NCBI GenBank assembly: GCA_000697335.1
Contig: JNEM01011953.1
Coordinates: forward strand, 1 to 39,799
From: Conidiobolus incongruus B7586
Lineage: Eukaryota > Entomophthoromycota > Entomophthoromycetes > Entomophthorales > Conidiobolaceae
Direction: 5' to 3'
Length of the DNA: 39,799 nt
A program made the translations under genes and the position numbers. Positions 24,758 through 34,337 of this stretch are shown one piece after another. The notes under the pieces are model-generated. The model worked only from the letters and a program-made list of their open reading frames with translations, ran no database searches and was not told where the DNA came from. Position 1 is the first letter of the stretch; each line of letters starts with the position of its first letter.

Positions 24758-25783
24758 ATGGCTGAACCTCAATTAAATGACGATGAATTGATTCCCACCA
24801 CTACCGAAGGATATAAGGTAGGAGAGAAGAAAACTATTCAAGAGCTCCAAAATTTAGATGCCGAAGATGAATCTCTTGCTAGATGGAAAGCTTCTCTTGG
24901 GTTAGGTGCCGCTGCTAGTACTATTCTTACTTTTATTCCATTTATTATTTATTAATTGTTATTATCTAGGTGCTTCTGACTCTAGTGACCCAAGAAAGGT
25001 ATATTCGCCAGAATTATTCCCTCTTTAACATAGGTTAATTTCAAATAATTTTAATTAGGTTATCGTTCATAGTCTCGCTATGGAGGTTGCCGGTAGACCT
25101 GATGTAGTTTTAGATCTCACTCAAGGTAACTAATTACATTTTTTTTATTTTCTCGGAAATTCATCTTTTTTTTATTAGCTAACCTTCAAGATAAAAAGCT
25201 CACCATCTCAATCAAAGAAGGAATTGAATATTGTCTCAAAATTAAATTCAAGTAAGTAGTACCTTTTTTCAAAATGAATCCATTTTAATTTGCCCCCTTT
25301 TAGAATTCAGCATGAAGTTGTGTCCGGTCTCAAGTACCTTCATGCTGTCAAACGCATGGGTGTAACATGTAAGTTATATTCTTCGATTCGTTAGCTTATT
25401 TAAACTAATGTCTTATTTGAAATAATAGTGGAAAAACGTCAAGAGATGCTTGGAAGTTATGGTCCCAATCCCGAACCCTATGAAAAGAAGGTAAACTAGT
25501 TTTTTTCAGCATAATTTTTAGTATACTCATATTTCTATTAGTTTGGACTTGAAGAAGCTCCTAGTGGTATGTTACAACGTGGTACCTATAGTATTAAGGT
25601 AATATATTATATTCAACTCTATGTCTGAATAATTTATATTTATTTCTGTATTTTAGAGTAAATTTATTGATGACGATAACGTTACTCACCTAGAATGGAA
25701 TTGGGTAAAGTTTATAATAATTATTATTTCGTCAGTGAAGCTAACAATATTTTTAGGAACTTGAAATTAAAAAAGATTGGTGA
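24758..25783 (+). CDS. RDI1: Rho GDP-dissociation inhibitor
   Basis: Binds prenylated Rho-family GTPases, extracts them from membranes and keeps them inactive in the cytosol. Nine exons: 24758-24917, 24970-24998, 25059-25125, 25179-25251, 25304-25368, 25429-25490, 25542-25598, 25657-25704, 25757-25783. The eight introns are 51-60 nt. The product is 195 aa, a standard length. The N-terminal arm has DAEDESLARWKASLGLG, followed by the immunoglobulin-like fold with VVSGLKYLHAVKRMGV, MLGSYGPNPEPYEKKF, EEAPSGMLQRGTYSIKSKF and the terminal WNWELEIKKDW, all close to the family. The first intron has two in-frame donors, GTACTA (24918) and GTGCCG (24906), which would differ by four residues; I chose GTACTA because it gives the usual intron length. 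Intron density is far higher than in the neighbouring genes. Confidence 0.94.
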
Positions 25784-25859
25784 AAGATTTAATTTTGATA
25801 TCATTTCAACGCTCTTTATTACTCACTACCACTGTTCATTTTTAATAGTATTTTTTACT

Positions 25860-25865
25860 AATAAA
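25860..25865 (+). terminator. poly(A) signal AATAAA, RhoGDI gene
   Basis: AATAAA lies 77 bases after the TGA stop of the RhoGDI gene, after a T-rich run. The position is typical; the specificity is limited in AT-rich DNA. Confidence 0.4.
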
Positions 25866-27408
25866 CCTGCTTTTATTTCTGTAATATTTTGATCTTTTAC
25901 AATATATTTTAAAATCTAATGATATCATTTTATTGATGAGATATAAATACAAATATGAAATACAAGAATATTATACATACAATTTCGAATAAGATTATTC
26001 ATGATACATATAAACAATTTAATATTTATTAATTGATAAAAGCATATCATCCCTTTTTTCATCTTTTATCCCACTATTTATTATTGTCAAATATAACATT
26101 TATTATCTATATTTTATGAGCTTGATTAATAAATTCGAGTTCAAACAGATTATTTGGGAAAAATATATTATGTATTTAATTATTGATAAATTGGTATTCA
26201 AATTTTAAGAAATTTAGATCTGTAAAAATTGCTTATTATATATATTTTATAGAAAGTATTTCAATCACAGCATAAAATTAGTAATATGATTAGTTTATCA
26301 ATTATATCATATTTTATATAATTTTTAATTTGGTTAGTAGCATACCTGTTGAGATTATAGATCAGTTATATTTTGAAAATTTAATAATACAAAAATGCAT
26401 TAGTGACCAAAAAAATTATTAAAAGTGGACTTTTTAGAAAATACGAAGGATAAAGATGATTCATTTAGATAATCGAAATTTGTAATGTTACAATATTAAT
26501 AATATCAAAACTTATAACTGAATTTATTATATTTGCGAGCAGTAGTGTTTTAAAATTCAACAAGATCAATTCCAGACTGAAAAAATAAAATACTAACAAT
26601 TAGCTAAACTTATTTTGATTATCATGTATAAATTATAGTGAACATTAACATTTTTTACAAAATATTAAATATTTATCTAAGGGATAAAACATTTATTTAA
26701 GCATTAATTTATCAAATTAATAATTTTTAAAATCACACTTGTTAGGAGTATGTGAATATCAGACATCATATTTTAAGCAACTATTACTTTGTTATCATCC
26801 TTCTATCTCAGTTTTTATTTATGACAATAAATTGAATTTTAATCTATATTAAAGTGATCAATGAGAAAGCTCCTATATAATAGCAGTATAGATTTAAAAT
26901 AATTTATATAATTTAATTTAATACACCTAGTGATCCTGATATGATGTTTGAATTAAAAATTTATTGAACTTAAGAATACATCACTGAAAAAAACAATGTA
27001 TATATTTTATAATTTTGAAATGTAATTCCATTATGATAGGCTAAATTGGCTATTATATTGTCAACATTCATATAATATTTTATCAATTTATCATGTTTGA
27101 GGCAGTTAAATCGGCTTGATTAGAAGTTAAAATATGATCCAACCTCACTTAATATTTTAATCATTAAGCAAGAAATATGACTAGTAAATATATTATTTTA
27201 AAATTTTGTTTTATGGTAAAGCTGAAATTGCAAGTACATAGGAAGGATGCCAATTAATAAATTTAAATGGGACAGTTTATTTTTCACATTAGATGACGTT
27301 AAATGTGAATTTTCAAATTTGATAAAATTGAGGATGATCCCATAAATAAAATATCAAACTTTAATGAATTAAAGCACACTTTGAAATTTGAATCGAGTGG
27401 GTACTTCT

Positions 27409-27415
27409 CCAATCA
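27409..27415 (+). promoter_or_regulatory. CCAAT box upstream of the THOC5-like gene
   Basis: CCAATCA lies only 46 bases from the start codon. Either the leader is very short or the site is not used in the usual way. Confidence 0.3.
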
Positions 27416-27460
27416 ATAGCATTAGATAAGCTTTAATAATAATTATTTTTAATTTTAATT

Positions 27461-28084
27461 ATGAATGAAACAACTAACACTATTTTAACAAATAACGAAG
27501 TTGGCACGCAAATATATGAGGCCAGTGCTTCAATCCACAAGTTATTTGAAACTATATCTAATTTTCAGAATGACAATTCTAAAATCGCTCACGAAGAGGC
27601 TCAATACCGTCAGAATATTTTCATTGAATTAAATAATATCAGAGCCGCTAATCGCTTGCTTTGCAAAGACTTGGAAGAAAAGGAAAAGAGCATCAGCTTA
27701 AGGAAGATCAAATATAATGACAAAAGACGTGACTTACTTCGTTTATATGAAAAGAAGGAAAATCTCAAAATTAGAATAGAAAATGTTAAGCGTAAACCTG
27801 CTAACGTGGATAACCTGGTATTTATCTCTGAAGAAAACTTAAAGAGTCAAACTGATGAAAGCTTCGAACCTAATGAATCGGACATCACACTGAAGCGATT
27901 AAAGTATGAATTAAAGCTTAGATCTGACATTTCAGCTAAACGAAAGAGTATCAACGAAGAAAAGACAAAATTAGAGTCACAGTTAAAGACTTATGAACAG
28001 GCAATTAATGATATACATGAAAAAATTAGTCGATTTGGTGATAAATGGGACACTCTAGCACATAGCCTACACAGATATACCTAA
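27461..28084 (+). CDS. THOC5-like coiled-coil protein (THO complex, probable)
   Basis: A single uninterrupted exon encoding 207 aa, highly charged and predicted coiled coil through most of its length. Two segments resemble THOC5 (Fmip): VDNLVFISEENL compares with the DLVSLEEF region, and ITLKRLKYELKLRSDISAK compares with the ARLDWELEQRKRLAEK region, in the same order and at a similar distance as in human THOC5. THOC5 belongs to the THO/TREX complex that couples transcription to mRNA export in the nucleus. Human THOC5 is 683 aa, so this protein would cover only the N-terminal helical part, as in several fungi. No downstream splice signal extends it. The assignment rests on remembered motif similarity; a generic coiled-coil protein is the alternative. 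Confidence 0.62.
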   Translation: MNETTNTILTNNEVGTQIYEASASIHKLFETISNFQNDNSKIAHEEAQYRQNIFIELNNIRAANRLLCKDLEEKEKSISLRKIKYNDKRRDLLRLYEKKENLKIRIENVKRKPANVDNLVFISEENLKSQTDESFEPNESDITLKRLKYELKLRSDISAKRKSINEEKTKLESQLKTYEQAINDIHEKISRFGDKWDTLAHSLHRYT

Positions 28085-28787
28085 CTCTTATTTATTTTAT
28101 CTCTAAATTTATTATGTATTTTAATATTATTTCGAAGCTTCAAATAAATTGTAGCATATGTTTTTGTATTATCACATTTTAACTATAATTTAACACCTAT
28201 CATCTATACACTAATAATTCAAATGATTTTAAATATATCCTAATTTTCAACCTATGACCAATATTTTAAAATATTACTGATATTTCGAGAAAAAAAAATC
28301 TTTTATTGTATCATATATCAGATTTTTCAGTACCTAATTCATATTTAAATATGGTATGTTGTCTAATAAAAAATTCAAGAGTTTTGTATATGATCATGAA
28401 TATCGAATAAAAAATGATAATTGCTATTATTCTAGATCATTTTTTAATATTAAAAGATAAGTATTTGAAAAATAATCAAAAATATCACTAAGATAATAGA
28501 TGTTGAAAATAATAATAATTTGATGTTATAATTGAATTAATAGATAGCTTAAAATGGTGATTCAATGTCATATATCAATGTATGAGATTTGAATATCTAT
28601 TTCAGATAATTGATCATTAATTTTTTTCATTTTAATTAAGCTATACTGAAAAGCAAAAATATGATATAATATTTATATAGTTAGAAATAATATAACATAG
28701 TTTGAATATAAATTTAATCAAATGAAATTTTTATAATGTTATAAAACAATATAATTAATCAAGTATCAATAAGTAAAGGTGGATACA
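28085..28787. other. convergent intergenic region, no gene
   Basis: Seven hundred bases of AT-rich DNA between the converging THOC5-like and ARP1 genes. It holds their 3' ends and nothing else recognisable. Confidence 0.6.
28143..28148 (+). terminator. poly(A) signal AATAAA, THOC5-like gene
   Basis: AATAAA lies about 60 bases after the stop codon. It is reasonable by position only. Confidence 0.35.
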
Positions 28788-30251
28788 TTAACAAATGGTT
28801 CTGGAATGTATGAGATCAGGATCTTCGTTGTATTCATCAGCTGTAATCCACATCTATAATTCGCTTAGTCAAATAGTAGAAAACAAAACAAAGTTAAGTT
28901 TACCTGTTTAAAAGCGGAAAGAGAAGCTAGGATAGAGCCACCAATCCATGTACTATACTTACGTTCAGGAGGAGCAATAATCTTAATCTTTGTATCACGA
29001 GATGCCAATTTACGAACTTCTTGTAAAAGACGGTCGCCAAAGCCTTTAAATAAGGTAGAACCACCCGCAATGACAATATTTTGATACAAGTGAGGCCTCA
29101 AATCAATATCAGTTTTAGCAATGGAATTGGTCAATAATTGTGGTAAACTAGAGTATTCATAACCACAAAGCTCTGGATGGAATAGTAATTCAGGAGCTCT
29201 ATAACGCTCTTGACCTAATTTGATTAGTCTGCCATCAGGTAATAAAAATTCAGCTGGTTTAATAGTAGAATCCTTGTCTTCTTTATAGGCATTTAATGAA
29301 ACATAACCGGTTTTTTCTTTGATTACTCTGACAATATCCATTTCAGCTGTAGTACTAAAATTATATCCTGATTTTCTCAACAGAGTTTGCATATATTCAG
29401 TGATATCTCTATGATCTGATTAACCATAAGCACAATTTAAAAATATTCTATAGAAATTACCTTCCACCAAGATCCATTCTTAAAGTAGCTGTTGGAACAG
29501 CAAAACCTTCATAAACGGGAACACAATGGGTAACACCATCACCACAATCCAAGACTAAACCAGTAGTTCGACCTGAAGAATACCTATCAAACATAATGTC
29601 AATATGTGGATGACGTCAAACATATAAAATTTACAAACTAAGAATAGCTTGAATAGATGTCATAAAAGCTGGAACATTATATGTTTCAAAGAATACTTGA
29701 GCCATCTTTTCTCTCATCCTACGAGGATTCCAAGGAGCTTCGGTAACTAAAACAGGGTGCTATAAAATAAATTAAATCCAATGCAACAAAATTATTAAAT
29801 GATATTAGTCTACTTCTTCAGGGATAACTTTTAATTCTTCAGTATACATATAACTCCAAATTCTTTCCATATCATCCCAATCAGTAATAACACCATGTTC
29901 AATGGGATATTTAAGTTTTAATAAGCCTCTCAATTCTTCAGCACGATTTCCGATAAATGTATCACCATCAACGGCACCTGCCATCAATCTAACATGCTTA
30001 GGTCTTCCAACACTACAGTATAGAAGCGTTAAATAAGCAAATCGATCTAGATCAGTGAAATATAAAATACATTGAAGGAAAAAAAGATTTGGGAACTTCA
30101 GCTCCAGCAAAGCCTGATTTGATAACTCCTGAGCCCTATTCAAAGTAAACAGAGAAAATAATTAGCAATTGAATAATAGTTTAATAAATAAGAAGTATAA
30201 TACATTATCAATGACTACAGGTTGATTAGTTAATACGTCTTGAAATTCCAT
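28788..30251 (-). CDS. ARP1: centractin ARP1, dynactin actin-related protein
   Basis: Forms the short actin-like filament at the core of dynactin, the dynein activator. Seven exons on the minus strand: 30251-30204, 30135-30071, 30012-29814, 29759-29635, 29583-29461, 29408-28904, 28853-28788. The introns are 68, 58, 54, 51, 52 and 50 nt. The product is 376 aa, the same length as human ARP1. The N terminus ([20 protein letters not shown]) and segments such as [44 protein letters not shown] and [20 protein letters not shown] match ARP1 better than conventional actin. The nucleotide-binding loops DNGSG (15-19) and LDCGDGVTH are intact. The intron at 29460-29409 has two AGs eight bases apart; only the second keeps the frame (GGR-DITEYM). 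The C terminus ends in IHSRTIC instead of the more usual HRKxF. Confidence 0.95.
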
Positions 30252-31316
30252 TTAATTGAAGTTTATAATTGATTTATAATTAATACTGTTTATATATGTA
30301 ATTAAATAAAAGAATTATTGTGATGAATGAAAGAGTTATATAGTCAACTTAAATTGATGGAATCAATTTGAGTATCAATAGACTTGTGAGATATTTAAAT
30401 ACAACTAATGAGAATAATAATAACAATTTCATATTCAGCTTTAACATTCCTAAATTTTATTCAATTTTAAATTTGATAATATTATACATTAACAAAATTA
30501 GCATTTAATCTATTAAACATACATTATATATTATTTATTATGTATTTTATTTCAGTCTGAAGATTGATTTAATATTGATAAATAAGCTATTTATATTCTT
30601 ATAATTAGTAGTACATAAAAAGTTCAGTTAGGAAATTTATATATTTTTTAACCTATTGATTTTGGTTCAATACATTCAATAAAGCAATAAGTAATTATTA
30701 TAACGAATTTTTTCAGTAAACTCATGTCCAAAGTATCATATTTTAATTTTTTAATAATAAATTTAACCCAAACCTAAATTCAATATCAATGATATATAAT
30801 AAAAAAGCACAGATAGCAGCTTAATATTAAATCATCGAAATTAAAAATATGAGTGAGAATATAGAAAATTAGTTGTCTATGAAATTTTATAAAATCACAT
30901 ATTCAAATGTAATTGACAAAAGTTAATTTGGTATTCAAATATTGTATGTTTACTACTAACATAAAAAACATTTTATTTTCATATTTAAGAATAAAATCAA
31001 TAGAATTTAGTTATAGATTATTGGATGACAAATTATCAATGCTATCATATATTTGATATATTGATTTCATTTTCTAATATCAAATTAATATGAAAAATAG
31101 GCTATTAATATTATTATTTTAATTACAAATCTAAGAGTTACTCAAAATTTACCACAATAAATTAAATAAAATTTTAGTATTATAATTTCATACAAAAGTA
31201 ATGTAGATTTATGTAACTATTAGATTCATTGACATTACAAATGTTATACTTAAGACTATACAAATTTAATTAGATGGAATATTTAATATATAATAAATCG
31301 CTCTAAAGTAAATGTA
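30252..31316. other. intergenic region upstream of ARP1, no gene
   Basis: About 1.1 kb between the ARP1 start and the stop of the WD40 gene. It is AT-rich, with no CCAATCA heptamer and no credible open frame. It must contain the ARP1 promoter, but no element stands out. Confidence 0.6.
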
Positions 31317-33195
31317 TTAATATAGGTCGGGATTGAATCCCCATTCGATCAACAAACCATCATTTGAACATGATATTAACGAAGAACTAATAGGGTGATA
31401 TGCGACGTCAAATACAACGCCTTGATGTCCTTTCAATTTTTGAACCATCTCACCACTCTCTAAATCCCATAAATACACTGAACCATCTTCAGATCCTCCA
31501 ACAATATGAGACTGAGGACCAAATCTAGCTCTAATGAAATTTTTACTGGTATTTTGATGGCCCTTAAATCTCTTCAATGGACGCGTCATTCGAATATCCC
31601 ATAAACGAATGCTGCTATCTTTAGATGAGGTTAATAATAGATTTCCTGCAGCATTTAGTTGAACAGAAGTGACTTCACCAAGATGTGAAGAGAGCGTACG
31701 TATACAAAGTCCACTTAAGACATCCCAAAATTTCACAGTGTTATCCTTAGAGCCACTAATTAATAAATTTCCCTCTGGGTTATATATACATTTGGCAACA
31801 GATAAGCCGTGACCTGAAAATGTTCTAATAATGTTTCCTTGGTGAATATCATAAATTCTAACAGTTTTATCATAACCAGAAGTTGCGATCTGAGGTTGAT
31901 TGGGATGAATATCAACAGAATAAACGTCGTTTGAGTGACCTGAAAGGACTAGAGAGTTAATAGGTGATTCTGAAGGACGTAAATTCCAAATCTAGCATTG
32001 TTGTTAATAAAAAAATAAAATAAAGATATAGTTCAAGTTTACTTTAACTGTCGAGTCACCCGAAGCAGATGCAAAAAATGGATCCAGTTTGGAAACAGCT
32101 AGATCCCATACTCTTCCTTGATGTCCTTCTAATGTGTAAACGCATTCGGATGTTTCAAGGTCCCAAATTTTGACATGATTGTCGCTAAAAAAAGTTAAGA
32201 TAAAATTTGTATATGATTTAAAGTCAATTTTACCTAGAACCAGATAAAATCCATTCATTATCCTGGAAATCCAAAAATTGACAGCACTTAACATTTGCTT
32301 TATGTCCAACAAAGCTTCTCTTTAAATAATTAGGAATCATTGGACTGCTATAACTTTGTAAAAGAGTTTCGACTTTAGGTTGTATATTAGGAATATATCG
32401 ATTTGAACTTTGAACCTGATAAGCTACTGCCTGTTTTAGTAAAGAAACGAGATGGTTTGGGGGAAGTGTGGAATTGGACTGGTAAGGTCGGTCTAAGCCC
32501 TCAATTTCCATTAAATGCATTAATTCTTCAACAAGCCTTTCTCTAGAAGGACCAACTCCTTCCCAATTTTTAAAAGAAGCTGCTTCATGCACAGATTTAG
32601 CTGTTAATAAATAACACATATCTTGAAATTCACCACAAGTCCTCTCAAGGTGCTCTAAAGGTTTTAAACGCTTATTTAAAAATGTAAAAGCCTATTTTAT
32701 AATTTAATATAATGTATAATTAAAAATAAATCAAATATTACTTTTTGCATTTCTCTGTATTCGATAAGCTCCAAAAATTGCTGACGATAAATAGCATAGC
32801 AGAAATATTTATGTTGAGTTAAAAAAGGCTTATTACAATAATTTTCATTAATTTCATTCCAATTCCCTTCCAAAATTAAACTTTTTAGCCTATTTAAATC
32901 AGTTTGTAAAGTTTCAAATTCATTTTGTTTTAATTGAGCTTCGTCGTTTAATATAGTATTTGTCAGAGTATAGCCTTCAGATAATAGATACTGACTTATC
33001 ATACGTATAATATCCTAAAAGAATGAGTTATATATTGATTTAAATAATTCTATAAATTATAAATACTTGTTTTATAGAAGGATTGTTAGAGTCGAATAAG
33101 TTATTCACATTAGAAATTCTTTTAAATTGATTTTTATCATAAGAGAGTTCAATATCTTCAGTTGATTTTGTAATTGAATCAAGGTCATCTTCCAT
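31317..33195 (-). CDS. LisH-CTLH-WD40 repeat protein
   Basis: Five exons on the minus strand: 33195-33067, 33014-32742, 32691-32234, 32184-32043, 31991-31317; introns are 52, 50, 49 and 51 nt. The product is 558 aa. After a short acidic N terminus a LisH motif (DIIRMISQYLLSEGYTLTN, from residue 44) and a CTLH-like helical stretch (LEGNWNEINENY, QQFLELIEYREMQKA) are followed by a linker with CYLLTAKSVHEAASFKNWEG. Seven complete WD40 blades then fill the C-terminal half, with GH and WD signatures (KIWDLETSE, KIWNLRPSE, KFWDVLSGL, RLWDIRMTR, YLWDLESGE) and a final blade ending in IEW. The architecture is shared by SMU1, WDR26/GID7, TOPLESS and WDR47, which act in splicing, ubiquitylation or repression. 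I do not recognise the exact subfamily and assign no function. LisH-CTLH parts usually mediate oligomerisation. Confidence 0.9.
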
Positions 33196-34337
33196 TGTTG
33201 CATATATTAAGTTTACAAAATCAATACACTAAATATTTATTTATATTTTAATTTCAAACACAAACAATTTTAAATTTCAAAATATAAATGTTATTTACAA
33301 TTTTATGGGTTTAACTGTAGTATTGAAATTTGGAATTGAATATAAAAAATGTTTTTAACTTATAATAATATTTTCAAAATGATTTTAATTAGTAATGATG
33401 TGATATTCCATTATATAGCTGATCGTTAGTCTGTTAATTTATGATTCAGAAAGCATAATCTCAAATGTATTGGTGTTTTATTATAAGAACAATATTATAA
33501 AACATATTTGAGTTTTTAATACGAATTAAAAAATATTTGTAACAGTTTGATTTATGATTTTAAGTGTGCAAACGAATCAATAGTAGCTGATTTTAATAAA
33601 GAATAGTTAACTTTATTAAATGAGAGAAAATAAATTTGGTTATAATTTTATTATATATTAATATTATGTGTTGATTAATCTATATTTAGAAGTAAAATTT
33701 AAAATGTTTGAAAAATTATTTGATATATACACAATTATCTAATATTAACATACGGCTTTGAAATACAATCCTTAGTAATTATAATTGAATACATAGCTGA
33801 TACATATATAATTTGGAATTAATTGAACCAATTCATATTAGAAAATAAATTAATAAGTTTATCAAAGTGTTCACTGTTCTTAAATAACAAAATTTCATAT
33901 AGTTAGTTTAATAACATTTGATTTTAGTGAAAAAACAAATTTTGTTATAATTGGACTGAAATTTAAAATTGGTGATTTATGTAAAGTTAATTTGGATACG
34001 TTGCACTAGAAAGTGATTGGATAAACATAAGAATCAAAAAGGACTGTGGAATTTAAAATTATCATTAATCCCATACTCTTGAAATTTTATATTCGTTCTG
34101 ATTAGTTTGACTAATAAATTACCAAAATAAAAATTAATATCTTAAATTACGCTATAATTTCAATACTATTTTATCAATAGCTAACTTATATCAATTACTA
34201 TCATTAATATTCAATCTATTACCAATTGTTTAGATAGTTCATATCTTAATTAATAAGCAGGTATTCAACGATATTGATTAATTTTTAATATAATGATATG
34301 ATTTACTAATTTAAGATCAATTTTTAGACCTAATTCC
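33196..34337. promoter_or_regulatory. divergent promoter region between WD40 gene and VPS35
   Basis: This 1.1-kb head-to-head region must serve both genes. TGATTGG lies at 34014-34020, 318 bases from the VPS35 start. The 33950-34090 segment is slightly less AT-rich than its surroundings. No TATA element stands out. No open frame of gene quality is present. Confidence 0.5.
34014..34020. promoter_or_regulatory. CCAAT box (inverted) in the VPS35 upstream region
   Basis: TGATTGG is the only such heptamer in the divergent region. It is 318 bases from VPS35 and 819 bases from the WD40 gene start, so VPS35 is the likelier target. This is inferred from motif and distance. Confidence 0.35.

Larger units (their letters stand above)
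25784..27460. other. intergenic region, no gene
   Basis: AT-rich DNA between RhoGDI and the THOC5-like gene. It contains the putative RhoGDI poly(A) signal and, at the right end, a promoter-like stretch with TGACGTTA near 27294 and CCAATCA at 27409-27415. Nothing else is recognisable. Confidence 0.6.

Noticed and set aside
29611-29618. Perfect TGACGTCA palindrome as an ARP1 regulatory site
   Set aside because: It lies inside a 51-nt intron far from the start codon, and the same word also occurs in VPS35 coding sequence, so chance is the simpler reading.
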